In this document: one piece after another, positions 1 to 7,931 of the stretch
How positions within the stretch are numbered: the first letter of the stretch is position 1
How the letters are laid out: every line of letters starts with the position of its first letter
Origin: Fen-1077 sp964462865
Lineage (GTDB): Bacteria; Chloroflexota; Dehalococcoidia; Dehalococcoidales; RBG-16-60-22
Length of the DNA: 40,724 nt
Assembly (NCBI GenBank): GCA_964462865.1
Contig: CAYWZO010000013.1
Span: forward strand, 1 to 40,724
Direction of reading: 5' to 3'
The notes under the pieces: model-generated
Database searches by the model: none
What the model was told of the DNA's origin: nothing
The model's input: only the letters and a program-made list of their open reading frames with translations
Position numbers and translations under genes: made by a program

Positions 1-48
1 GAGGGTAACCGAAGGGCTCAGGGTGACATTTAAAGGCACTTTTGATAC
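1..48. repeat. Dispersed repeat, inverted copy of 24311-24358
   Basis: The first 48 bases are the reverse complement of 24311-24358 with two mismatches by eye. The repeat is cut by the window edge, so its full length is unknown. It carries no coding potential and belongs to an intergenic repeat family. Confidence 0.8.
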
Positions 49-80
49 AACACCCTGAAAGGGCGAGGGGGACATTGTTT

Positions 81-103
81 TAAGAGGGGCTGGCGCCCCT
101 CAT
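81..103. repeat. GC-rich hairpin repeat
   Basis: A 7-bp stem (84-90 with 95-101) encloses a TGGC loop. It is preceded by TTAAGAGGGG and a GAGGGGGACA-type lead. The same arrangement recurs at 36441-36467, so this looks like one family. It could also damp read-through, but it has no T-run. Confidence 0.55.
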
Positions 104-196
104 CGCAGGCTACTCCCTTGCGTTTAACGCCCGGGTAAAGGGTGTGACGCGTTAATTATTAACATGAAAGGGCGGATTTAAGACCCGCCCCTGCTG

Positions 197-277
197 TCAT
201 TGCGAGGGCGAAGCCCGTGGCAATCCCAACCATTGACTTGATTCAAATCGGGGATTGCTTCGCTCCGCTCGCAATGA
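197..277. repeat. 81-bp palindromic (MITE-like) intergenic repeat
   Basis: The ends are inverted copies: TCATTGCGAG at 197-206 pairs with CTCGCAATGA at 268-277, and inner GCAATCCC pairs with GGGATTGC. The middle is short and AT-richer. There is no ORF. This matches the general form of short non-autonomous palindromic repeats common in bacterial intergenic DNA. Confidence 0.7.
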
Positions 278-298
278 CCTCCCCTTTTCCCTACCGCT

Positions 299-323
299 GG
301 ATTCCGGCCTGCACCGGAATGAC
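299..323. repeat. Short inverted repeat downstream of lexA
   Basis: ATTCCGG at 301-307 pairs with CCGGAAT at 314-320 around a 6-base loop. Related GGGAATCC/GGAATGAC strings occur near 34290 and 40603. It lies just 3' of lexA and could end its transcript, but no T-run follows. Confidence 0.5.
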
Positions 324-332
324 AGACTGTTT

Positions 333-974
333 TCAGCCGAGCTGACGGATAACGCCGATGACCCGGCCCTGGATTTCCACGTTGTCCGGTGCGGCGTAGA
401 GGGGCCGCATCTGCTCGTTGGCCGGCTGTAGGCGCACGCGGTCCGGCTCGGCGTAGACCTTTTTCAGCGTGGCCTCTTTCTCCGCGCGGAGCCAGACGGC
501 GGCCATCTCCCCGTTCTCGACGGCGTTGACCTGCTGCATCAGGACGATATCGCCGTCGTTAATCAGGGCGTCCACCATGGACATCCCTTTGACGCGCAGG
601 GCGTAGACGCCATCGCGGCCGCGGGTAAGCTCCGGCGATACCCCCATCTTCTCCGAGACGGCGGCGACGTCCCAGGTATCGGGGGAGGGGACGGGAATCG
701 GCTCGCCGGCGGCAATCGTCCCGATGACGGGCACGGCCACCATCGGCTCGGGCTCGGGCGTCCTCCCCAGCAGGGTGATGCCGCGCGATACCTCGGCGTG
801 GCGGCGGATATGCCCCCGGCTTTCCAGGATGTTGAGGTTGTAGTCCACCACGGACGTCGAGCTGATGCCGCAGCCGGACTGGATGTCCCGTATCGAGGGC
901 GGGTAGCCCTTATCGGCGAGAAAGCGGTCGATATAGTTGATAATGCGCCGCTGCTTATCGGACAGCTTTTTCAT
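333..974 (-). CDS. lexA: LexA repressor, SOS-response transcriptional regulator and autoprotease
   Basis: LexA represses DNA-damage genes and cleaves itself when RecA filaments form. From the ATG at 974 the protein has 213 residues. The N-terminal winged helix includes GYPPSIRDI and the STSVVDYNLNIL recognition segment. The S24 peptidase half shows the Ala-Gly cleavage site (TIAAGEP, about 89-90), the catalytic Ser in GMSM (about 132) and the catalytic Lys in EATLKK (about 171). The residue before the serine is Met instead of the usual Asp. A TTG start 24 bases upstream is possible, but the ATG has GGGAG close by and is preferred. A SOS box lies inside its own promoter, so the gene is autoregulated. 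It is transcribed away from the repeats at the left edge. Confidence 0.95.
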   Translation of the reverse strand: MKKLSDKQRRIINYIDRFLADKGYPPSIRDIQSGCGISSTSVVDYNLNILESRGHIRRHAEVSRGITLLGRTPEPEPMVAVPVIGTIAAGEPIPVPSPDTWDVAAVSEKMGVSPELTRGRDGVYALRVKGMSMVDALINDGDIVLMQQVNAVENGEMAAVWLRAEKEATLKKVYAEPDRVRLQPANEQMRPLYAAPDNVEIQGRVIGVIRQLG

Positions 975-1005
975 TACGTCTCCCGGTGCCGGAGACAACC
1001 TCCAC

Positions 1006-1017
1006 GAACACCTGTTC
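1006..1017. promoter_or_regulatory. LexA operator (SOS box), Gram-positive type
   Basis: GAACACCTGTTC is a perfect GAAC-N4-GTTC match, and with flanks CGAAC...GTTCT it fits the Bacillus-type SOS box. It sits directly downstream of the lexA -10 element and before the start codon, the expected place for autorepression. Confidence 0.88.
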
Positions 1018-1018
1018 T

Positions 1019-1048
1019 ATAATATAATACGGGGAGACGCCCTGTCAA
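1019..1048 (-). promoter_or_regulatory. lexA promoter
   Basis: On the minus strand TTGACA (1048-1043) is followed, after 16 bp, by TATATT (1026-1021), or after 18 bp by TATTAT (1024-1019). The SOS box begins immediately downstream. Confidence 0.8.
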
Positions 1049-1091
1049 GAGGGGGGACTAAATATCAACGGAGAAAAATGAAAATTGTCGG

Positions 1092-2516
1092 CTACTTCTC
1101 GTTGCCGTTGCAGACGTTGGCCGGCTGCCCGGCGCCGATGGCTTCCAGCGCCAGCTTGTCCATCTCCAGCTGCACCGGTATGGGGTAGTCGCCGGTAAAG
1201 CAGGCCAGGCAGAAGTGCTCCCGCGGCAGGCCCACGGCCTTGATAAGCCCCTCGATGCTCAAGTAGCCCAGGGTATCCGCCCCGATGAACTCGCAGATTT
1301 CCGGGACGCTTTTCTGCGAGGCGATAAGCTCCCGCCGCGTCGCCATGTCCACTCCGAAGAAGCAGGGGTATTTAATCGGGGGCGCACAGATACGCATGTG
1401 TATTTCTTTAGCTCCGGCTTTGCGCAGGATTTTCACCACGCTGGGCGTCGTCGTGCCGCGGACGATGCTATCGTCCACCACCACCAGGCGCTCGCCGTCC
1501 AGCATCTGGCGCATCGGGTTGAACTTGAGCTTCACGCCCAGGTCGCGGATGCGCTGGTCGGGCTCGATGAAGGTGCGCCCCACGTAGCGGTTCTTGACCA
1601 GCCCTTCCGCTACCGATATGCCGGACTCCTGCGCGTAGCCCGTGCCGGCGGCCGTGGCCGAATCGGGCACGGCGATGACCAGGTCGGCGTCAACCGGGTG
1701 CTCGAGGGCCAGGCCCGCCCCCATCGCCTGCCGGGCGATGTAAAGCAGCTTGCCGTTAATCATGCTGTCAAGCCGGGCAAAATAGATATATTCGAAGATG
1801 CAGAGCCCGCGGCGGCTGGACTCGCCGGGATAGCTGGTGACGCCGTTAGCGTTGATGGCGACGATTTCGCCCGGCTCAACCTCCCGCACGAAAGTAGCGC
1901 CGATATGGTCGAGGGCGCAGGTCTCGGAGGCCACCACCCAGCCGTGGTCAATGGTCCCCAGGCAGAGCGGGCGTACTCCTAAGGGGTCACGGACGGCGTA
2001 CAGCTCCCGCGGCGTGATGATAACCATTGAATACGCCCCCTGGAGCCGCCGCATGGCGTATTGTATCTTGGCAATCTGGCTTTTTTCCGGGCAGGACAGG
2101 ATAAGGTTGGCGATAACCTCGGAATCGGTGCTGCCGTGGAACCGGTAGCCCAGACCGGCCAGCTCTTCATAGAGATAGGTGGCGTTGACGATATTCCCGT
2201 TATGGGCGATGCCCAGAGTATTGCCGTCGTTGCCGACGAGGATCGGCTGGGCGTTGGCGGCGCGGCTGGAGCCGGCGGTGGAATAGCGGTTATGACCGAT
2301 GGCGATATGTCCGGTGAGGCGCTGGAGGGATTCCTCGGTGAAAACGTTGGAGACCCGGCCCATGCCCGTATAGACCCTGATCTGTTTGCCATTGGAGGTG
2401 GCGATACCGGCGCTTTCCTGGCCGCGGTGCTGGAGGGCAAAGAGTGCGAAGAAGGTAAGACGGGCTACGTCCTCATTGGGTGAATAGACACCGAAAACGC
2501 CGCAAGACTCGTGCAA
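1092..2516 (-). CDS. purF: Amidophosphoribosyltransferase (first step of purine synthesis)
   Basis: PurF converts PRPP and glutamine to phosphoribosylamine. The 474-residue protein begins MHESCGVFG, so the glutaminase nucleophile is Cys5 after a short leader that is probably removed. The glutaminase half carries GHNRYST and STDSEV. The phosphoribosyltransferase half carries the PRPP loop in VVVDDSIVRGTT. Cysteines in LCIFEYIYFA, YPCFFG and CLAC match the Fe-S cluster ligands of Bacillus-type PurF, which suggests an oxygen-sensitive enzyme. The start is TTG with GAGGT five bases upstream. It has its own promoter at 2561-2590. No purine riboswitch is seen in the 90-base leader. Confidence 0.95.
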   Translation of the reverse strand: MHESCGVFGVYSPNEDVARLTFFALFALQHRGQESAGIATSNGKQIRVYTGMGRVSNVFTEESLQRLTGHIAIGHNRYSTAGSSRAANAQPILVGNDGNTLGIAHNGNIVNATYLYEELAGLGYRFHGSTDSEVIANLILSCPEKSQIAKIQYAMRRLQGAYSMVIITPRELYAVRDPLGVRPLCLGTIDHGWVVASETCALDHIGATFVREVEPGEIVAINANGVTSYPGESSRRGLCIFEYIYFARLDSMINGKLLYIARQAMGAGLALEHPVDADLVIAVPDSATAAGTGYAQESGISVAEGLVKNRYVGRTFIEPDQRIRDLGVKLKFNPMRQMLDGERLVVVDDSIVRGTTTPSVVKILRKAGAKEIHMRICAPPIKYPCFFGVDMATRRELIASQKSVPEICEFIGADTLGYLSIEGLIKAVGLPREHFCLACFTGDYPIPVQLEMDKLALEAIGAGQPANVCNGNEK

Positions 2517-2560
2517 GGTTACCTCGCCTTCAAGTCCATCCTGGATGACTCCGCAATCTG

Positions 2561-2590
2561 ATTATAGCTCATTTTACGGTTCGGGGTCAA
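2561..2590 (-). promoter_or_regulatory. purF promoter
   Basis: The minus strand shows TTGACC (2590-2585), an 18-bp spacer and a perfect TATAAT (2566-2561). The predicted start lies about 40 bases before the purF TTG codon. Confidence 0.75.
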
Positions 2591-2605
2591 TTTTCACCGT
2601 CCGGC

Positions 2606-3361
2606 TTACATTGACTTCACCCATTCCAGGATAGCGCCGACCGCCCTCTCCTCGCGCCGCAGCCGGTGGCCGGTGCCTTCGATGACGACCAGTTTCTTCG
2701 GCGTCCCGGCCTTCTCGTAAAGCCGGTGGGCATGTTCGACGGGCACGGTCTGGTCCAGGCTGCCGTGTACCAGCAGCAGGGGGCGTGGAGCAATCCCGCC
2801 GATGTGTTTGATGGGGTCAATGCTTTTGGCCCCCTCAATCCACTCCGCCACGGACGGCGGGAAATCATCGTCCCTGATAGCGCCGATGTTACGGAAGTTT
2901 TCAATCAGCGTTTCCCAATTATTATCCGCATTGAAAGGCGTAATTTCCGCCGGGCAGGCGCAGGCCGCCACGCCGGTAATCCTCTCGTCCTTTGAGGCCA
3001 CGCAAACGGACGTGGCCGCCCCGGCGCTGAAGCCGACCAGGCAAAGATGGGATTTATCGATATTCTCCTGTTCCCATAGATAATCGATGGCAGTTTGCAG
3101 GTCGCGTGTCCAGCCCGCCAAGTCCATGTTGCCGCCGCTGTCCCCCGTCCCTCTGAAATTGAAGAAAAAAGCGGCCAGGCCTTCCCGGCACATACCCTCC
3201 GCCAGGGCCGGATAGCCGCCGTCGCCGGGTTCCGGGGGATTGCCCGACGGTGCGCCGTGGCAGAGACAGACTGTCCGGTAAGGGGGCTCTTCATCCGGCA
3301 GGAAAAGCTGCCCGACGATGGAGATGTTATCGACCCGCAGGACAACGTAATCTTTGTACAC
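2606..3361 (-). CDS. Alpha/beta hydrolase, peptidase S9/dienelactone-hydrolase-like
   Basis: This is a serine hydrolase of the alpha/beta fold with unknown substrate. Visible elements are the HGAPSGNPPE oxyanion region, the nucleophile elbow GFSAG, the acid segment LLVHGSLDQTVP and the histidine in GTGHRL near the C-terminus, in the usual order. FFNFRGTGDSGG is typical of cytosolic small-molecule esterases. No signal peptide or membrane helix is evident. The open frame reaches a TTG at 3436 that would overlap aroF by 29 bases. I prefer the GTG at 3361, which follows AGAGG by nine bases and starts just before the first beta strand (YKDYVVLRV). It lies just downstream of aroF and is probably co-transcribed with it. 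Confidence 0.82.
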   Translation of the reverse strand: MYKDYVVLRVDNISIVGQLFLPDEEPPYRTVCLCHGAPSGNPPEPGDGGYPALAEGMCREGLAAFFFNFRGTGDSGGNMDLAGWTRDLQTAIDYLWEQENIDKSHLCLVGFSAGAATSVCVASKDERITGVAACACPAEITPFNADNNWETLIENFRNIGAIRDDDFPPSVAEWIEGAKSIDPIKHIGGIAPRPLLLVHGSLDQTVPVEHAHRLYEKAGTPKKLVVIEGTGHRLRREERAVGAILEWVKSM

Positions 3362-3407
3362 GCGCAAGTTCCTCTTGAGATTAAGGAAAAAAGGCGCGAA
3401 TATCTGT

Positions 3408-4424
3408 CTAGATATATCTCCCGATGGACTTGGCAATCGCCCGCAGTTCGTCCATGAGCCGGGTAAAATCAGAAATGGACAGCGATTGCAGCCCGTCGAC
3501 CAGGGCTTCCTTGGGGTTGGGATGTACCTCGATGAGCAGCCCGTCGGCGCCTGCCGCCACGGCCGCCTTGGCCACGGCCGGCACGAGCGAATAATGTCCG
3601 GCGGCGTGGCTGGGGTCGACGATGACGGGCAGATGGCTGAACCTCTTGATGACCGGGACTGCTGAAATATCCAGCGAAAAGCGGATGCTGTCCTCGAACG
3701 TCCGGATACCCCGCTCGCAGAGGATGACCTGATTTTTCCCCTCGGCCAGCAGGTAGTCGGCGGCGGTCAGCCATTCGGTGATGGTGCAGGAAAAGCCGCG
3801 CTTCAGGACCACGGGGCGCTGGCTTTTACCGGCGTTGGTCAGCAGGGAGAAGTTCTGCATGTTGCGCGAACCGATCTGGAGCATGTCAGCGTGGGAAGCC
3901 ACCATCTCGACGTCATAAGGGTCGACCACCTCGGTGACCACCGGCAGCTCGTACTTTTCTCTGGCCTTGTCCAGCAATTCCAGCCCCTTTTGCTGCAGGC
4001 CCTGGAAGCTGAAGGGCGAGGTGCGGGGTTTGAAGGCGCCGCCGCGCATGATGCTGGCCCCGGCTTTTTTCACCCCTTCTGCAGCCTGCATGAGCTGCTG
4101 CTCGCTTTCCACGGCGCACGGTCCGGCGATGACGATGATGCGTTCCCCCCCGATTTTTACCCCGCTGCAATCCACCACCGTGCTTTTAGGCCGGAACTCC
4201 CGTGAAGCGAGCTTGTATGGCTTCATGATGCGGGTGACGCTTTCCACGCCGGGGAGAACGGCGAAAATATCCGTGGGTATCTGGCCGGTATTGCTCCCCA
4301 GCAGGGCCACCACCGTTTTATCCGTCCCTAGATTCAGCTGGACGCCCAGGTTCAGCGACTTGGCTTTCTGCACCACGGTGCCCACTTCGTCCTTAGTGGC
4401 GCCTTTCCTCATCTCAACAATCAT
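3408..4424 (-). CDS. aroF: 3-deoxy-7-phosphoheptulonate (DAHP) synthase, type I-beta
   Basis: It catalyses the first step of the shikimate pathway, condensing phosphoenolpyruvate with erythrose 4-phosphate. The 338-residue protein has an N-terminal ferredoxin-like regulatory domain (about 1-70) followed by the TIM barrel. Hallmarks are IMRGGAFKPRTSPFSFQG, the GSRNMQNF and PVVLKRG strands, LCERGIRTFE and PVIVDPSHAAGH, which supply PEP and metal ligands. This form occurs in Thermotoga and many anaerobes, where the N-terminal domain mediates Tyr/Phe feedback. No chorismate mutase domain is fused. A TTGACG/TATTAT promoter lies 47-76 bases upstream. Confidence 0.94.
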   Translation of the reverse strand: MIVEMRKGATKDEVGTVVQKAKSLNLGVQLNLGTDKTVVALLGSNTGQIPTDIFAVLPGVESVTRIMKPYKLASREFRPKSTVVDCSGVKIGGERIIVIAGPCAVESEQQLMQAAEGVKKAGASIMRGGAFKPRTSPFSFQGLQQKGLELLDKAREKYELPVVTEVVDPYDVEMVASHADMLQIGSRNMQNFSLLTNAGKSQRPVVLKRGFSCTITEWLTAADYLLAEGKNQVILCERGIRTFEDSIRFSLDISAVPVIKRFSHLPVIVDPSHAAGHYSLVPAVAKAAVAAGADGLLIEVHPNPKEALVDGLQSLSISDFTRLMDELRAIAKSIGRYI

Positions 4425-4470
4425 GGTTGTTACCCCGGCTCCTTTACGGATGATACGGCTTTTATTAATG

Positions 4471-4500
4471 ATAATACTAGAGCGGTAATGGGAGCGTCAA
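4471..4500 (-). promoter_or_regulatory. aroF promoter
   Basis: TTGACG (4500-4495) is separated by 18 bp from TATTAT (4476-4471) on the minus strand, giving a leader of about 40 bases. The remaining gap down to 4606 holds a weak CCCCGT/ACGGGG inverted repeat and nothing else I can support. Confidence 0.7.
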
Positions 4501-4606
4501 GCCAGAAATATAGCACGGTCCGGTATCATTAGGAAATGAAATAAGCGATTGTGCAGGTTGTCGTTAACCCCCGTTGCCTCTGGTAATGCTGTTACGGGGC
4601 TTTTAG

Positions 4607-5305
4607 CTACGGCGTTTTGGACATGATGTATCCGATACCCGGGCGGGTCATGATATAGGAAGGTTTCTTGGCATCGTCCCCCAGTTTTTTCCTTAGCCGG
4701 GCGATGTTCACCTGGAGGAGGTGTGGCGCGCCGATGTATTCCTCGCCCCAGACCTTGTGTAACAGCTGGTCGGGCGTAATCACGCGGCCGGCATTGAGAG
4801 AGATATAAGATAAAAGCTTGTACTCGGTGGATGTCAGTTTCAGCTCGGTGTTGTTGATCATCACCTGGTGGGAGCTGAAATCTATGACCAGGTCTTTATT
4901 GCGGAAGATAGCCTCCGCAGGCTTTTCCTGGCTGCCCACGCGGCGCAATACTGCCCGTACCCGGGCCGCCAGTTCGCTGGCGGAAAAGGGTTTGGTAACA
5001 TAATCATCGGCGCCGACGTTCAGACCGGCCACCTTTTCTTTATCATCCCCCTTGGCGGTGACCATGATGACGGGTACTTGAGAAAACTCTCGTAACCTCT
5101 GGCATACCGTATAGCCGTCTATATCCGGCATCATGATATCGAGTAAAACAAGGTCGGGGTTCTCTTTTTCAAACGTTTTCAGGGCCATTTCGCCGTTATT
5201 GGCGATGGTTGCCTGAAAACCCTCCAGCTCCAGCATGCGTTTCATCATCCGTAAAATACGGACATCATCATCAACCACCAGTACCAGAGGTCTTTTGGTA
5301 GACAT
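4607..5305 (-). CDS. OmpR/PhoB-family response regulator
   Basis: It has 232 residues: a receiver domain (about 6-120) and a C-terminal winged-helix DNA-binding domain (about 135-230). The acidic pocket is VVDDD, the phospho-acceptor is Asp56 in LLDIMMPDIDG, the switch Thr is at about 83 and the conserved Lys is in VTKPFS. The effector domain shows TSTEYKLLSYISLNAGRVIT, VWGEEYIGAPHLLQVNIARLRKKLGDD and a GIGY wing, a canonical PhoB type. It follows the histidine kinase gene by 31 bases and is surely its partner. GAGGTGAC provides the ribosome binding site. Target genes cannot be told from the sequence. Confidence 0.93.
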   Translation of the reverse strand: MSTKRPLVLVVDDDVRILRMMKRMLELEGFQATIANNGEMALKTFEKENPDLVLLDIMMPDIDGYTVCQRLREFSQVPVIMVTAKGDDKEKVAGLNVGADDYVTKPFSASELAARVRAVLRRVGSQEKPAEAIFRNKDLVIDFSSHQVMINNTELKLTSTEYKLLSYISLNAGRVITPDQLLHKVWGEEYIGAPHLLQVNIARLRKKLGDDAKKPSYIMTRPGIGYIMSKTP

Positions 5306-5336
5306 ATGTTGTCACCTCGCTTTCCGGTCGGGAAGT

Positions 5337-7802
5337 TCAGGCAGCTCTTCTGGTGGATCTTTTTCTTTCCATTATCTTGTCGGTCAGGGGCAAGGTGAGT
5401 TTGAAAGTGCTTCCTTTACCCGGCGTACTCTCCGCCCAGATACGACCGCCATGACTTTCCACCAGTTTCTGGCAGATGTAAAGTCCCAGTCCAATTCCGT
5501 CCGCGCCTGAATAGAGTCTTTGCTCGATGCGGTACATGCGCTCGAAGACGTTGGTCAGTTCCTCCGGAGGAATACCGGGGCCCTGATCGGTAACGCTGAT
5601 GAGCAACTCGTTGCCTGATTTCTCGGCTGATATGGCTATTTCCGACCCCGGCGGTGAGTACTTGACGGCATTATCGATGAGATTATCGAGCACCTGCCGG
5701 ATGCGCTTGGCATCGATGTTCACCTTGGGCAGCCGCCTGGAAAACGCCGGCACGATACGGTATTGGTCGGCCCTGAAGCTCGCTTCCGCCGCCACCCCCT
5801 TAATCAGTTGCGTGATGCTGTTTAAGGTCTTTTCCAGTTTGAGCAGTCCGGCTTCCATGCGGGAAGTGTCCAGCAGGTTGTCAACGAGTTTGGCCAGTCT
5901 GTCGGTTGACGTGTCGATGGATTTCAGGTAGTCCTTGGTCTCGTCCGGGTTGAGCCTTGCATAATAGTCCAGGATGAGGGTGGAATAGCCTTTAATCGTC
6001 GCCAGGGGAGTACGCAGTTCGTGGGAGACCGTGGCCAGCAGGTCGCTCTTCATTTTGCTAAGCTCTTCGTACTCGATGATTTTTCTTTCCAGGTACTTAC
6101 GCTCGGTGATGTCCATCAGGTTGCCCAGGATAGCCTCCCGGCCCAGGTAGTGAATCGGAGAAACGGTTTGCATCACCCATTTAATTTGCCCGTTCTTGTT
6201 GAGGATGCGGTATTCACTGGGGTAGGGGCTTTGTTCCTGCAGCGTAAATACCGTGCTGGATTTGACAACATCGCTGTCCTCGAGCGAAACCAGGCTAAGC
6301 AGCTCGCGGCCTGTAAGCTCTTGCTGGGAGTAGCCCGTTATCTTCTGTAACTGGGAGTTGGTATACTGCAACTTATCGTCTTGAAGGATGTAGATACCGA
6401 GGGGGGAGCTATCGGAAATGGTCCGGAGCAGTTCCTGGGATTGTCTTTGGTCCGTGATGTCCTCGCCGGAACTGAAGTGCCCGATGATGTTACCGTCATC
6501 GTCGCGCAGTATTCTATTGTGCCAGGCTATCGTTCTTTCCTCGCCGTTTTTGGTCAGGACGGGGATTTCGCGCGATTCGGTTCCTTTTTCCACCCCGGCG
6601 AGGAGCTTGAGAGAGATCTGCTTAACCTTATGTTTGAATCTCTCGGGGATAAAATTATCAAACCAGTTCCGGCCGATGACTTCTTTTTCTTTGTAGCCGA
6701 GGACCTGGCACCCCTTGCGGTTGATTGACGTGACGCAACCCCGGGTATCGATAGCCAGAAAAATAACGCCGGCGAGGTCAAGATAACGCTGGGTTCTGTC
6801 CCTCTCCTCTTCTATCCTCTGCTCGGCATCCCGGTGCTCGGTGGTGACCCCCAGGCGCTCGGCGACGGCATCGAGTAATAGCCTCTCTTCTTTGGAGAAA
6901 AGCCCGTTGTTTTGTTCTGGCACAGTCCCGGTGTAACCGATTTCTACTGCCCCGGCTTTGGTACCCTGCACCATGATGTCCGCTGATATTTTACGCTCGG
7001 TATCCTCGTAATTATCCGATTTAAATTCTTCTCCGTGATAGGTTATCCGGGCAAAGGCGCTATCAGCGTGCTGGAAGGCCCGGGGAAGCGCTTTTGCTAT
7101 TTCCAGGAACCTCTGTGAAAGGGTCAGGCGGGCTGTCCCCGTAATGCTGGCGATGTCATAAAGACATCTCAACTCCCTGACGCGCTTGTCCAGAATGTGC
7201 TCGATATTGTCAGGTTCCCGTTGCTCGATGGCGTCCCATCTACCAGAGCGCCGGACAATGGTTATCTGGTGGCTGTTGGCCACGTCCATGATTTCGGGCG
7301 CTTCCAGGTGGGCCAGCGAATAGGTGCAGATGGTGAGTTTCCGGCTGATGTTATCCGTATCTCTCCTCTCGAACTTGATGAACCTCGACCAGTCTTTAGC
7401 TTCGAGCCAGGCGATATTGAAGGCCCCCCTCACCCCCTCGAAGCCCTTGCCAAGGGCGTAATTCATTTTATCCTGCCAGTCAGCGGCGACGCGGCGCAGG
7501 TCGAGACGGCCATCCCGGATATACCATTCCGTGTGCGGTATTATCTCCAGCTGTCCGTTTTCCAGGTATTTGTTGAGGTTCGGGATAGATTTTCTCAAAG
7601 CCTCTGCCGCGGCCCTTTGAGGCAATGGCTCCGCAGTAATCCACAGGCAGAACTCATGGTCTGTCAAACCGGTTTTAAAGTATGGCACCAGGAGCTCGAT
7701 CAGTTCTGCCGCGCTACGGTAAAGCAAGCAGAGATGTGAACCCCAGGCAACATTGCCGACGACGTCGATGCCGGTTCTGACTGCTCTTTCTTCCGTTCTC
7801 AT
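5337..7802 (-). CDS. Soluble sensor histidine kinase with N-terminal MEDS-like domain, GAF-like and PAS domains
   Basis: The first 200 residues resemble the MEDS/DcmR sensory domain (GSHLCLLYR, HEFCLWIT, ICTYSLAHLEAPEIMDV). A GAF-like segment follows (about 215-335), then two PAS domains (about 345-465 and 470-580), a HisKA domain with the phospho-acceptor His in VSHELRTPL (about 590) and an HATPase_c domain with IDNAVKYSP, DQGPGIP and GIGLGLYI. No membrane helix is seen, so it senses a cytoplasmic signal. The frame opens at an ATG at 7835, but the predicted promoter would begin transcription at about 7834. I therefore use the next ATG, 7802, although no strong ribosome site precedes it. It forms an operon with the response regulator that follows. 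Confidence 0.88.
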   Translation of the reverse strand: MRTEERAVRTGIDVVGNVAWGSHLCLLYRSAAELIELLVPYFKTGLTDHEFCLWITAEPLPQRAAAEALRKSIPNLNKYLENGQLEIIPHTEWYIRDGRLDLRRVAADWQDKMNYALGKGFEGVRGAFNIAWLEAKDWSRFIKFERRDTDNISRKLTICTYSLAHLEAPEIMDVANSHQITIVRRSGRWDAIEQREPDNIEHILDKRVRELRCLYDIASITGTARLTLSQRFLEIAKALPRAFQHADSAFARITYHGEEFKSDNYEDTERKISADIMVQGTKAGAVEIGYTGTVPEQNNGLFSKEERLLLDAVAERLGVTTEHRDAEQRIEEERDRTQRYLDLAGVIFLAIDTRGCVTSINRKGCQVLGYKEKEVIGRNWFDNFIPERFKHKVKQISLKLLAGVEKGTESREIPVLTKNGEERTIAWHNRILRDDDGNIIGHFSSGEDITDQRQSQELLRTISDSSPLGIYILQDDKLQYTNSQLQKITGYSQQELTGRELLSLVSLEDSDVVKSSTVFTLQEQSPYPSEYRILNKNGQIKWVMQTVSPIHYLGREAILGNLMDITERKYLERKIIEYEELSKMKSDLLATVSHELRTPLATIKGYSTLILDYYARLNPDETKDYLKSIDTSTDRLAKLVDNLLDTSRMEAGLLKLEKTLNSITQLIKGVAAEASFRADQYRIVPAFSRRLPKVNIDAKRIRQVLDNLIDNAVKYSPPGSEIAISAEKSGNELLISVTDQGPGIPPEELTNVFERMYRIEQRLYSGADGIGLGLYICQKLVESHGGRIWAESTPGKGSTFKLTLPLTDKIMERKRSTRRAA

Positions 7803-7840
7803 CGCCCACTTTCGTCTGTGAAAAATCAGGCCCATCTTTA

Positions 7841-7869
7841 ATACTAGGCAATCGGGATAATTTCGTCAA
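7841..7869 (-). promoter_or_regulatory. Promoter of the kinase/response-regulator pair
   Basis: TTGACG (7869-7864), a 17-bp spacer and TAGTAT (7846-7841) lie on the minus strand. The -10 element ends six bases before the ATG at 7835, which argues for the downstream start at 7802 or for leaderless translation. Confidence 0.65.
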
Positions 7870-7931
7870 GTGACTAAAAAGAGTAATAAATATGCTTTTT
7901 GTCCAATACGGGATATTTTTTCTTCTCCTTT

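Noticed and set aside
1215..1982. Long antisense frame opposite purF
   Set aside because: No domain or start signal; the composition is that of a shadow of purF.
2517..2605. Purine riboswitch before purF
   Set aside because: The leader after the promoter is only about 40 bases and shows no conserved three-way junction.
4560..4606. CCCCGT/ACGGGG inverted repeat as terminator of the response regulator
   Set aside because: The loop is about 19 bases and no T-run follows, so I do not call it a terminator.
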